Assembly (NCBI RefSeq): GCF_018130785.1
Contig: NZ_JAFCJT010000001.1
Span: 930,001-994,000 of the forward strand
Reading direction: 5' to 3'
DNA from: Bradyrhizobium liaoningense
Lineage (GTDB): Bacteria; Pseudomonadota; Alphaproteobacteria; Rhizobiales; Xanthobacteraceae
DNA: 64,000 nt
Below are positions 47,101 through 54,584 of this stretch, one piece after another (within the stretch, counting starts at the first letter, position 1; every line of letters starts with the position of its first letter). The notes under the pieces are model-generated. The model saw only the letters and a list, made by a program, of their open reading frames with translations, searched no databases and was not told the DNA's origin. A program made the translations under genes and the position numbers.

Positions 47101-47563
47101 CTTTCAGCTTTGAAAGAATATCCAGCGCCTGCTCGGGCTCGAATCGATGTGGCAGCGTCAGGACCAGGAGCTGGCCCTCGGAAAACTCAAGAAGATCGGT
47201 AAAAGCGAGATGGCATTCGCCCTTCTCGATCCGCGTGATGTCGTCGCCGCGCTTGCCCCTGGTGAGGAGCTGGCACAGCCGGCCATAGGCGGCGCGGTCG
47301 CGCGGATAGACAAGAATGTCGGGCGTGCCGTCGATGAAGACGATGCGCGCGCCGATCAGCAATTTCGGCTTGTGCAGCACCTTGTCATTGCCGAGTTCCT
47401 TGTAGGCCCGCACCACGCCGGCGAGCGTGTTGTGATCGGCAATGCCGATCACGGGAATGCCGAGGATACTCGCCTGATGCACATAGGCGCGCGGATCCGA
47501 GCCGCCGCGCAGGAAGGAGAAGTTGGTGGTGATGCCGATCTCGGCATAAGCGGGCATAGTCAT
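44180..47563 (-). CDS. dnaE2: error-prone DNA polymerase DnaE2 (mutasome)
   Basis: This 1127-residue C-family polymerase is the catalytic partner of ImuA/ImuB in SOS mutagenesis and lesion bypass. The PHP domain starts AEIGITTNFSFLRGGSDPRA. The polymerase core has the PDIDVDFEHSRREEVMQY aspartates and GRGSAANSAVCYVLGI. A helix-hairpin-helix and an OB-fold domain follow toward the C-terminus. Size matches DnaE2 rather than replicative DnaE1. The ATG overlaps the imuB stop by four bases. The frame stays open upstream inside imuB, but 47563 is the standard start. Regulation is expected from the LexA box at 50008. Confidence 0.95.
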   Translation of the reverse strand: MTMPAYAEIGITTNFSFLRGGSDPRAYVHQASILGIPVIGIADHNTLAGVVRAYKELGNDKVLHKPKLLIGARIVFIDGTPDILVYPRDRAAYGRLCQLLTRGKRGDDITRIEKGECHLAFTDLLEFSEGQLLVLTLPHRFEPEQALDILSKLKASRAEGVWLAASLVYRGDDRRRLARLDDLAAKANVPLLATNEVLYHDPGRRPLQDVLTCIREKTTIEAVGRKLEANAERFLKTPREMSRLFRDFPEAIAETMRFADKIDFTLDQLKYQYPDEPVPPGKTAQGHLEDLTWAGVDKYFGGITKIDEKLHATLKKELALIAELKYAHYFLTVHDIVHYARSQNILCQGRGSAANSAVCYVLGITSVDPTQVDLLFERFISKERLEPPDIDVDFEHSRREEVMQYVYRRYGRHRAAIIATIIHYRPRSAIRDVGKALGLTEDVTAALADTVWGSWGKGLNDMQVRQAGLDPNNSMINLAVELATELIEFPRHLSQHVGGYVLTQDRLDTYVPIGNAAMDDRTFIEWDKDDVDALNMMKVDVLALGMLTCIRKCFDLIDRHKGKRYELADIKSEDDDEVYQMLQRGESLGVFQVESRAQMNMLPRLKPRTFYDLVIEVAIVRPGPIQGDMVHPYLRRRNGEEKENYPAPSPEYGEADELYKVLHKTLGVPLFQEQAMRIAIVAAGFTSEEANGLRRAMATFRNVGTIGNFEEKMIGNMIRRGYDPQFARNCFEQIKGFGSYGFPESHAASFAQLVYISSWLKWHHPDAFCCGLLNSQPMGFYAPAQIVGDARKNGVEVRDIDVSYSFAQNTLENTEDKYCAVRLGFRQIDGFHWLDPDEGFLKEEQAKRQGKVYVTQEDWADRIIKARNRRPFTSLEDFARDTGLPKRALILLADADAFRSLGLDRREALWQVRRLPDSVPLPLFEAATAREQPDEHAKPLPEMPRAEQVVADYQTIRLSLKGHPMEFLREMFSRERVVACRDISHDNERRRVRCAGVVLVRQRPGSASGVVFMTLEDETGIANVVVWPKIMEQYRKEVMGARLILVEGYIQSSPEKVTHLIAQRMVDRSHDLVGLANDALSRKHPVPAGATVIEPLNDDPHSHADMPAQKIRHPRNVRILPPSRDFH

Positions 47564-49146
47564 GCGAAGAGACCGTGCACATACCAGTTGGGGGGAATGG
47601 GTTTGCCTTCGGCGTCGAACACCTCTCCCTCGTAAAGACCGTCGCGAAAGATCCAGAAGCGCAGGCCTTCGGCATCCTCGATGCGGAAATAATCCCGCGT
47701 CAGTTGCTTGCCATCCTGCCGCCACCACTCCATCGCGATGCGCTCGGGTCCCTCCACCCGCACCACCGCATGTTTCGCGCGCCGCCAGGTGAATTGATGC
47801 GGCGGGCCGTCGGGCACGGTCGCGAAAGGCACGGTGACCAATTCCGGCTTGTCGAACAGCCGCAACGGACGCAGCGGCGGCTCGCTCTCGGCGCGCGCCG
47901 GCCACTCGGCCTGCATGGCGGCGGCGAGATGATGCTGTGCGGGGGCGGCCAGCACCGCGCATTCGGGGATATGGGTATCCTCAGGCAAATGCACGACGAC
48001 GCGCTTCCCGCCGATGCGCGCGGCGATGCGGTCGATCAGCGCGGCGAGCTCGTCATTGTCGTGGACATGGGCGTCGAGGTCGCGCTGCTCCTGCACCACG
48101 ATCTCGGTGCGGCTCGCCGATAGCCGCACCATGTCGAAACCGAAGCCGGGATCCAGCGGATCGGCAAGCGCATCGAGACGCTCGCGGAACAGACGGTCGA
48201 CGACCGCGCTTCGCGTCACGGAACGTCCGGTCTCGACCATGATCGTGCGCACCACGCCGTCGGTGCGGAAGAACGCGGCTTCTAACCGGCGCGCGCCCTT
48301 GCCCTGCTTCTCCATCGACGCGATCAGCGTATCGGCGAGCCGCGACAGCGTCATCGCGATCATGGTGTCGGTCGCGATCGGCTCGGCAAAGCGCTTCTCC
48401 ACGATGTAATCCGGTAGCGGTTTGCGCGGACTGATCGGCGCATCGCCCTGCCCCAGCGCATGCGCGAGCAGCGTGGAGAATCGTGCGCCGAACCGCGCCG
48501 TGATCTCGCTCGGCGCGCGCGAAGCGACATCGCCGATGGTTTTCAGGCCGGCACGACGCAGGCCGGTCGTGATCACCTCGCCTGCGCCGAGCGCTGATAC
48601 AGGAAACCGGTCGATCGCCGCGGCCTCCCCACCATCCGCAACGATGGTGCCGGAGGCCTGCCGCGTCAGCGTGCGCGCGCAGACCGAGGTGCCGGCGATC
48701 GCCGCGCTGACGGCAAAACCCTGCCGGGCGAGCGCGCGGACGAGGGTCTGCAACAACGCAGCTTCCCCGCCGAACAGATGCGCGCAGCCGGTGATGTCCA
48801 GAAACAGCCCGTGCGGCGGATCGAGCGCCACCAGCGGCGTGAAGCGGTCGCACCAGTCGGCGATGTCGCTGAGCGTCTTCGCATCGGCCACGACATCGGC
48901 GTCGAACACTTTTAGATCCGGACACATCGCCCGCGCATTGGCCAAGGGTTGACCGATATGCAGCCCGAGGCGCTCGGCGGCCTCGTCCAGCGCATGGATT
49001 ATCAGCGCATTGTTGTCCTTGATGACAACGATGCTCGGATCATTGGCCTTACCCAGCGCGCCGAAGAACCGCTGAATCCGATCGATGGGCAGGCGCGGCA
49101 GCCACAGGCTGAGGATACGTCGACGGTTCAGAGAACTGGCACTCAT
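47560..49146 (-). CDS. imuB: ImuB, Y-family polymerase-like mutasome subunit
   Basis: This 528-residue Y-family polymerase homologue lacks catalysis. The strand holding the metal aspartates in Pol IV reads LSLWLPRLPIDRIQRFFGA here, without them. Instead it is a hub that binds the beta clamp, ImuA and DnaE2. The fingers and little-finger regions follow, then a C-terminal extension. ATG 49146 begins MSASSLNRRRILSLWLPRLP; upstream in-frame starts overlap imuA further. The gene overlaps imuA by 98 bases and dnaE2 by four, so all three are translated from one message. Confidence 0.93.
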   Translation of the reverse strand: MSASSLNRRRILSLWLPRLPIDRIQRFFGALGKANDPSIVVIKDNNALIIHALDEAAERLGLHIGQPLANARAMCPDLKVFDADVVADAKTLSDIADWCDRFTPLVALDPPHGLFLDITGCAHLFGGEAALLQTLVRALARQGFAVSAAIAGTSVCARTLTRQASGTIVADGGEAAAIDRFPVSALGAGEVITTGLRRAGLKTIGDVASRAPSEITARFGARFSTLLAHALGQGDAPISPRKPLPDYIVEKRFAEPIATDTMIAMTLSRLADTLIASMEKQGKGARRLEAAFFRTDGVVRTIMVETGRSVTRSAVVDRLFRERLDALADPLDPGFGFDMVRLSASRTEIVVQEQRDLDAHVHDNDELAALIDRIAARIGGKRVVVHLPEDTHIPECAVLAAPAQHHLAAAMQAEWPARAESEPPLRPLRLFDKPELVTVPFATVPDGPPHQFTWRRAKHAVVRVEGPERIAMEWWRQDGKQLTRDYFRIEDAEGLRFWIFRDGLYEGEVFDAEGKPIPPNWYVHGLFA

Positions 49147-49816
49147 CACATTTCCATTCCATGATCCACCGGCCGCACGGGCCATGACGATTGCGCAAGA
49201 GTTCGGCATCGAAGCGCGGTGCGCCCCAGGAGCTCCAAGCCGACCCCGGCGGTGAATGCGCCGCGCGCAGCATCCATCTGGTTTCGGCAGTCGAGGGCAG
49301 CGGTTGCGCGGCCATCCGCAGCAGCAGGCCGGTGACGCCGGAAGACTGCGCGGCCAGCGTCAGCTTGCGGCTCGCCACGAGATCGAATTGCCGCGTCTCG
49401 CCCCAGAGCTCGAGCACGACGGCGCCCAGCGCATCGCAGGCGAGCGCATCGGCCGAGGTCCGCAGCGCGCTCTCGACATCGGCGGCGCGCACCATCACCA
49501 CGCGGCGCGGATCGAGACCGATCTCGGCAAGCCCGCTCATCGACAGCGCGCCGGTCTCGAGTTCCGAAAAATCCTGCCGCACCCACAGCAGCGGCCGGCG
49601 CCGCGAGACACGCCCCGCAAGCCCCATGACGAAACCCGTCGCGGCTGCGCCCTGCCGGCCCTCGCAAAACACCTCGTGGATCACCGCGCGCGCGAGCCCG
49701 CCCTTCAGCGCGCTGTCGGCCTCGCTATGGCCGAGCGCGACGCGATCGTGCTGGTGCACGACCTCCGCGGTCTCGATGCGCTCGATCTGGCCGCGCAAGG
49801 TCGCAAGCGCGCTCAT
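49049..49816 (-). CDS. imuA: ImuA, RecA-like mutasome protein
   Basis: This 255-residue ImuA (SulA/RecA-related) protein is the first gene of imuA-imuB-dnaE2. It starts MSALATLRGQIERIETAEV and has the RecA-like strands LLWVRQDFSELETGALSMSG and DALGAVVLELWG. ATG 49816 is the family start; the frame extends to 49906 through a repeat. The last 33 codons overlap imuB in another frame and carry Cys/Ser/Pro-rich sequence (WKCDECQFSEPS). This tail may be lineage-specific or unimportant. Confidence 0.9.
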   Translation of the reverse strand: MSALATLRGQIERIETAEVVHQHDRVALGHSEADSALKGGLARAVIHEVFCEGRQGAAATGFVMGLAGRVSRRRPLLWVRQDFSELETGALSMSGLAEIGLDPRRVVMVRAADVESALRTSADALACDALGAVVLELWGETRQFDLVASRKLTLAAQSSGVTGLLLRMAAQPLPSTAETRWMLRAAHSPPGSAWSSWGAPRFDAELLRNRHGPCGRWIMEWKCDECQFSEPSTYPQPVAAAPAHRSDSAVLRRAG

Positions 49817-49828
49817 CCGTGCGGTGGC

Positions 49829-49872
49829 GCATGATCCGCCAAAGTGTGAGCGGTTTGGCGACAAGATCATGC
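49829..49872. repeat. intergenic palindromic repeat, family G
   Basis: GCATGATCCGCCAAAGTGTG runs to GCGGTTTGGCGACAAGATCA followed by TGC. The element is related to 42653-42694 and lies between the imuA start and the regulatory region. Confidence 0.7.
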
Positions 49873-49887
49873 GCCCTCTTAAAAAGA

Positions 49888-49937
49888 AGAGCGCGATCGG
49901 ACGCAAAACCGGCGACCACTTTTGCTGATCGCGCTCT
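49888..49937. repeat. inverted repeat AGAGCGCGATC ... GATCGCGCTCT
   Basis: Eleven-base perfect arms (49888-49898 and 49927-49937) enclose about 28 bases. Together with the neighbouring family G element they form a compound repeat in the imuA leader. Confidence 0.7.
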
Positions 49938-49971
49938 GCATGCTCGCCGCTCCTTCAGGGGTGATTGCCGA

Positions 49972-49991
49972 GGTTCTCAAAAATAAGAACC
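49972..49991. promoter_or_regulatory. palindrome GGTTCT-N8-AGAACC
   Basis: Six-base perfect arms lie 16 bases from the LexA box, in the divergent imuA / radical SAM control region. It contains GTTC and GAAC half-sites but not the direct-repeat LexA spacing, so it may be a second operator form or a hairpin. Confidence 0.4.
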
Positions 49992-50007
49992 TGTGGCTGG
50001 CTCATTT

Positions 50008-50022
50008 GTTCATGATATGTTC
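50008..50022 (+). promoter_or_regulatory. LexA (SOS) box GTTC-N7-GTTC
   Basis: GTTC ATGATAT GTTC is a perfect match to the alphaproteobacterial LexA operator. A -10-like TAATAT follows at once (50023-50028), so a bound repressor would block RNA polymerase. It lies 83 bases before the radical SAM gene and 191 bases before imuA, and could control both divergent operons. Confidence 0.85.
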
Positions 50023-50104
50023 TAATATAAAGCTAACGGCGGCCGGGGAGTCAATCGAATTGGTGCTCATCCGGATTCATAAGCTGAATCAAAGGGATTC
50101 CACG

Positions 50105-51340
50105 ATGGACGTACAACGCAAGCTGGAGATTCTGGCGGATGCCGCCAAATACGACGCGTCGTGCGCCTCCAGCGGCACCGAGAAGCGGGATTCCAGCGAC
50201 GGCAAGGGCATGGGCTCGACTGCGCCGGGCATGGGCATCTGCCATTCCTACGCGCCTGACGGACGCTGTATCTCGCTGCTCAAGGTGCTCCTGACCAACG
50301 CCTGCAATTACGATTGCCTCTATTGCGTCAACCGCGCCTCCTCGAACGTGCCGCGCGCCCGCTTCACCATCGACGAAGTGGTCAAGCTCACGCTCGACTT
50401 CTACCGGCGCAATTACATCGAGGGCCTGTTTCTCTCCTCCGGCATCATCCGCAGCCCCGACTACACCATGGAGCAAGTGGTCAGCGTCGCGCGCAAACTG
50501 CGCGAGGAGTATCACTTCCGCGGTTATATCCATCTCAAGACCATTCCCGAGGCCGACGATGCGCTGATCGCGGAAGCCGGCAAATATGCCGACCGTCTCT
50601 CCATCAACATCGAGATGCCCCAGGAGACGAGCCTGCAACAATTCGCGCCGGAGAAGGATGTCCGCGCGATCCGCCGCACCATGGGCCGGCTGCGGCTGAA
50701 GCTGGACGAGGCCGAGGACAGCCGCAGTACGAAAACGAAGGCCAAGCCGCAGCGCTTCGCGCCGGCCGGCCAAAGCACGCAGATGATCGTCGGCGCTGAT
50801 GCGGCCTCCGATCACACCATTCTCCACACCAGCTCCAATCTCTACGGCTCTTACCGGCTGCGGCGCGTCTATTACTCCGCCTTCAGCCCGATCCCCGATG
50901 CGAACCGCGCTTTGCCTCTGGTGCAGCCGCCCTTGCTGCGCGAGCACCGGCTTTACCAAGCCGACTGGCTGATGCGGTTCTATGGTTTCGATGTCGGCGA
51001 GATCGTCGACGACAGCGCGATGCTGCCGCTCGACATCGATCCAAAACTCGCCTGGGCGCTGCGCCATCGCGACCGCTTTCCGCTCGACGTCAACCGCGCC
51101 AGCCGCGAGGAATTGCTGCGCGTGCCGGGCTTCGGCACCAAGGCGGTCGAGCGCATCATCGCGACACGGCGCACCACCACGATCCGCGTCGCCGATCTCG
51201 CGCGGCTGCACGTGCCCCGCAACAAGGCGCTGCCATTCATCGTCCTCAGCGATCACCGCCCCGCGCCGCACCGCCTCGACGAAGCAGGGCTGATCGAACG
51301 GTTCAAGCCGAAGGCAACACAATTGGGGTTTGGCTTCTGA
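50105..51340 (+). CDS. putative DNA modification/repair radical SAM protein
   Basis: This 411-residue radical SAM enzyme has the 4Fe-4S motif as Cys67-x3-Cys71-x2-Cys74 (TNACNYDCLYCVNR). The radical SAM barrel fills about residues 55-290. The C-terminus carries a ComEA-like helix-hairpin-helix (about 328-357, DVNRASREELLRVPGFGTKA), suggesting DNA binding. It matches TIGR03916, radical SAM proteins always linked to a UDG-family gene. ATG 50105 is used; the frame is open to 49922 across the LexA box. The stop overlaps the start of the UdgX-type gene by one base. The reaction is unknown. Confidence 0.9.
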   Translation: MDVQRKLEILADAAKYDASCASSGTEKRDSSDGKGMGSTAPGMGICHSYAPDGRCISLLKVLLTNACNYDCLYCVNRASSNVPRARFTIDEVVKLTLDFYRRNYIEGLFLSSGIIRSPDYTMEQVVSVARKLREEYHFRGYIHLKTIPEADDALIAEAGKYADRLSINIEMPQETSLQQFAPEKDVRAIRRTMGRLRLKLDEAEDSRSTKTKAKPQRFAPAGQSTQMIVGADAASDHTILHTSSNLYGSYRLRRVYYSAFSPIPDANRALPLVQPPLLREHRLYQADWLMRFYGFDVGEIVDDSAMLPLDIDPKLAWALRHRDRFPLDVNRASREELLRVPGFGTKAVERIIATRRTTTIRVADLARLHVPRNKALPFIVLSDHRPAPHRLDEAGLIERFKPKATQLGFGF

Positions 51341-52782
51341 TGCAGTACATCATCCTCGACAATCAAACCGATTTTGACGGCTGGCGCAAAGCCGCGCGTA
51401 CGCTCGTGCTCCACCACGTGACGCCCGCCGATGTCACCTGGGCCGTGCAGGGCGGCGAAGCCGATTTGTTCGCACCACCTTCGCCGTCTCCGATCCTTGA
51501 AGTGAATGATGGCACCTTCAACGTCTCCGCAAAATTCGTCGATCTCGCAAAAGCCGCGATCCTGCATCGTGATCCCGAGCGCTTTGCGATCCTCTATCGC
51601 CTGCTCTGGCGCTTGAAGGACAATCACGATCTCATCGAGGTCGCGATCGATCCTGATGTCGCGCAGGTCATTGCGATGGCAAGAGCGGTTCATCGCGACG
51701 AGCACAAGATGCATGCCTTCGTGCGTTTCCGCGAGATCGGACGCGAGCGCGCAGCGCATTACGTCGCCTGGTTCGAGCCGGAGCATCACATCGTCGAGCT
51801 CGCCGCGCCGTTCTTCGCAAAACGCTTTGCCGACATGCCGTGGTCGATCCTGACACCCGATCTGTGTGCGCATTGGGATGGCCACGCGCTCTCGTTCACA
51901 CCGGGCGTAAGCAAGAGCGAAGCACCCGGCGAAGACCGGCTGGAGGAAACCTGGCGGCGCTACTACGCCAGCATCTTCAATCCGGCCCGGCTCAAGGTGA
52001 AGGCGATGCAGACGGAGATGCCGAAGAAATACTGGAGGAACCTGCCCGAGGCGTCGATCATTAAGCCCTTGATCGAGGACGCCGAGCGCATGACCGGTGC
52101 CATGATCGCCAATGCCGCTACCGATCCGCACAAGCCCCAGAAGCGGCCGGAGGCTCCGATGCCACGCAAGCGAGCTGCCGACGATCTCGAAGCGCTCCGC
52201 GAGGAGGCGGCTCATTGCCGCGCCTGCCCGCTCTACAAGGACGCGACGCAGACCGTGTTCGGCGAGGGCCCGAAAGACGCCACCATCATGCTGGTCGGTG
52301 AGCAGCCCGGCGACAAGGAAGACCTCGCCGGCCATCCCTTCGTCGGCCCGGCCGGCCAGATGCTCGACCGTGCGCTGCAAGAAGCCGGCGTCGACCGCAA
52401 GAAGGTCTATGTCACCAACGCGGTGAAGCACTTCAAATTCGTGCCGCGCGGGAAGATACGCCTGCACCAGAAGCCGGCGACGCCGGAGATCCGGGCGTGC
52501 CGGCAATGGTACGAGCGGGAAGTTTCGGCAATCCAGCCCGAGCTCATCGTGGCGATGGGCGCCACTGCCGCGCAAAGTGTGTTCGGCAAGATCACCCCGA
52601 TCGGAAAGACCCGCGGCCGGCTCATAGACCTGCCCGACGGTCGCAAGGCACTGGTGACGGTGCATCCGTCCTATCTGCTGCGGCTGCCTGATCCGGAAGC
52701 GAAGGTGCTGGAATATCAGCGCTTTGTCGAAGATTTGAGGATCGCCGCCGGCTTGCAGAAGAAGGCCCCGCGCGCCGCCTAA
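51340..52782 (+). CDS. DUF4130-UdgX fusion uracil-DNA-binding protein
   Basis: This 480-residue two-domain protein starts with a DUF4130-like domain (TIGR03915 type, about 1-245, function unknown). A UdgX-type uracil-DNA glycosylase domain (about 277-475) follows. Motifs: GEQPGDKEDLAGHPFVGPAG (starting at 320) and HPSYLL (442). Iron-sulfur cysteines are Cys293, Cys296 and Cys387, with VKHF (His364) where family 4 enzymes have a Cys. GKIRLH ends in His376, equivalent to the UdgX histidine that bonds covalently to the abasic sugar. It is the second gene of the LexA-linked operon. Confidence 0.9.
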   Translation: MQYIILDNQTDFDGWRKAARTLVLHHVTPADVTWAVQGGEADLFAPPSPSPILEVNDGTFNVSAKFVDLAKAAILHRDPERFAILYRLLWRLKDNHDLIEVAIDPDVAQVIAMARAVHRDEHKMHAFVRFREIGRERAAHYVAWFEPEHHIVELAAPFFAKRFADMPWSILTPDLCAHWDGHALSFTPGVSKSEAPGEDRLEETWRRYYASIFNPARLKVKAMQTEMPKKYWRNLPEASIIKPLIEDAERMTGAMIANAATDPHKPQKRPEAPMPRKRAADDLEALREEAAHCRACPLYKDATQTVFGEGPKDATIMLVGEQPGDKEDLAGHPFVGPAGQMLDRALQEAGVDRKKVYVTNAVKHFKFVPRGKIRLHQKPATPEIRACRQWYEREVSAIQPELIVAMGATAAQSVFGKITPIGKTRGRLIDLPDGRKALVTVHPSYLLRLPDPEAKVLEYQRFVEDLRIAAGLQKKAPRAA

Positions 52783-52879
52783 ATCCAGATGGGAAAGCGA
52801 CTTTACGACGCAGTTGTCATCCAGCCTTCAAATCCATCGCGGACAATAGCCCTTCAAATTAGTTAAGGGGCGTCCAAAA

Positions 52880-54508
52880 ATGACAGATGTTGCATTCGAC
52901 CGTGCGGTAGGCGATCCGACGCCTGTCCAGCCGGCTTCCAGGCCAAATCTCGACAAGGGCTTTAACCCGCTCACGATGATCCTGTTCTTCGGCATTCTCG
53001 CCGCGGGCCTGCTGTTCGTCGCCTACAGCATCTATGTCGACGTCAACGCGACCGGCACGAAGGTGACGACCTTCGTGCCCTACATCCTCCTGTTCGTCGC
53101 GCTGCTGATCGCGCTCGGCTTCGAATTCGTCAACGGCTTCCACGACACCGCCAATGCGGTGGCGACCGTGATCTACACCCACTCGCTGCCGGCCGAATTC
53201 GCGGTGATGTGGTCGGGCTTCTTCAACTTCCTCGGTGTGCTGCTGTCGTCCGGCGCGGTCGCCTTCGGCATCGTCTCGCTGCTGCCGGTCGAGCTGATCC
53301 TCCAGGTCGGCTCCAGCGCCGGCTTCGCGATGGTGTTCGCACTCTTGATCGCCGCGATCATCTGGAACCTCGGGACCTGGTATTTCGGCCTGCCCGCCTC
53401 CTCCTCGCACACGCTGATCGGCTCGATCATCGGCGTCGGCGTCGCCAACGCCGTCATGCGCGGCCGCGACGGCACCTCGGGCGTTGATTGGAGCAAGGCC
53501 ACCGAGATCGGCTACGCGCTGCTGCTGTCGCCGCTGTTCGGTTTCATCTGCGCCGCCGTGCTGCTGCTCCTGCTCAAGTTCATCGTGCGCAACCCCGCCC
53601 TGTACGCCGCGCCTGAAGGCAACAAGGCGCCGCCGCTTTGGATCCGCGGCCTGCTGATCGCGACCTGCACCGGCGTCAGCTTCGCCCATGGCTCGAACGA
53701 CGGCCAGAAGGGCATGGGCCTGATCATGCTGATCCTGATCGGCACCGTGCCGACCGCCTACGCGCTCAACCGCACGCTGCCGGAATCCCAGGTCGCCCAG
53801 TTCCAGAAGGTCTCGGAGGCCGCCTCCAAGGTGATCGCGGCCAAGGGCGCCGGTCACTCGATCATCGGCGATCCCCGTCCTGCGGTGACGCAGTACATCA
53901 CCTCGCACCACATCAGCGAAGGCACCTACCCCTCGCTGTCGGTGCTGGTGAAGGATGTCGGCGACCAGGTTGCGAAGTACGGCTCGCTCAACAAGGTACC
54001 GGCGGAAGTGGTCGGCAACACCCGTAACGACATGTACCTGACCTCGGAAGCGATCCGCTTCCTGATGAAGGACAAGGAAAACGACCTTAACAAGGAAGAG
54101 GTCGCGACCTTGAACGCCTACAAGGGCGGGCTCGATAGCGCCACCAAGTTCATCCCGAACTGGGTGAAGATCGCGGTCGCCATCGCGCTCGGCCTCGGCA
54201 CCATGATCGGCTGGAAGCGCATCGTCGTCACCGTCGGTGAGAAGATCGGCAAGACCCATCTCACCTACGCTCAGGGCGCCTCGGCCGAGCTGGTCGCCGC
54301 GGCCACGATCGGCGCCGCCGACGTGTTCGGCCTGCCGGTCTCGACCACCCACGTGCTGTCGTCCGGCGTCGCCGGCACCATGGCCGCGAACGGCTCGGGC
54401 CTGCAGATGGCGACCATCCGCAACCTGCTGATGGCCTGGGTGCTGACGCTGCCCTGCGCGATCGCGCTGTCGGCCACGCTGTATGTGATCTTCTCGCGGA
54501 TCTTCTGA
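52880..54508 (+). CDS. PiT family inorganic phosphate transporter
   Basis: This 542-residue polytopic permease is a low-affinity phosphate/cation symporter. The duplicated PiT signatures are visible: GFEFVNGFHDTANAVATVIY with GLPASSSHTLIGSIIGVG in the first half, and SFAHGSNDGQKGMG with GLPVSTTHVLSSGV in the second. A large soluble loop (about 300-410) lies between. AAGGGG precedes ATG 52880 at the usual distance. I see no clear Pho box in the 97-base gap before it. A strong terminator follows at 54533. Confidence 0.93.
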   Translation: MTDVAFDRAVGDPTPVQPASRPNLDKGFNPLTMILFFGILAAGLLFVAYSIYVDVNATGTKVTTFVPYILLFVALLIALGFEFVNGFHDTANAVATVIYTHSLPAEFAVMWSGFFNFLGVLLSSGAVAFGIVSLLPVELILQVGSSAGFAMVFALLIAAIIWNLGTWYFGLPASSSHTLIGSIIGVGVANAVMRGRDGTSGVDWSKATEIGYALLLSPLFGFICAAVLLLLLKFIVRNPALYAAPEGNKAPPLWIRGLLIATCTGVSFAHGSNDGQKGMGLIMLILIGTVPTAYALNRTLPESQVAQFQKVSEAASKVIAAKGAGHSIIGDPRPAVTQYITSHHISEGTYPSLSVLVKDVGDQVAKYGSLNKVPAEVVGNTRNDMYLTSEAIRFLMKDKENDLNKEEVATLNAYKGGLDSATKFIPNWVKIAVAIALGLGTMIGWKRIVVTVGEKIGKTHLTYAQGASAELVAAATIGAADVFGLPVSTTHVLSSGVAGTMAANGSGLQMATIRNLLMAWVLTLPCAIALSATLYVIFSRIF

Positions 54509-54532
54509 AGCCGATCACGCGCCTCAAAGACA

Positions 54533-54562
54533 AAGGGCCCGTGCGATGCACGGGCCCTTTTC
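54533..54562. terminator. bidirectional rho-independent terminator
   Basis: AAAGGGCCCGTGC and GCACGGGCCCTTT are perfectly complementary arms with a three-base loop, with T-rich flank on the plus strand and A-rich on the other. It serves the convergent phosphate transporter and amidohydrolase genes. Confidence 0.9.
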
Positions 54563-54584
54563 GTTTGTGCTTCGGGGTTCGGCG

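Noticed and set aside
47564..47962. N-terminal extension of the dnaE2 frame
   Set aside because: It lies wholly inside imuB in another frame; the overlapping ATGA at 47560-47563 and the PHP-domain start fix the dnaE2 start.
49922..50104. Upstream extension of the radical SAM frame
   Set aside because: It runs across the LexA box and -10 element, so it must be untranscribed or leader DNA; ATG 50105 is the family start.
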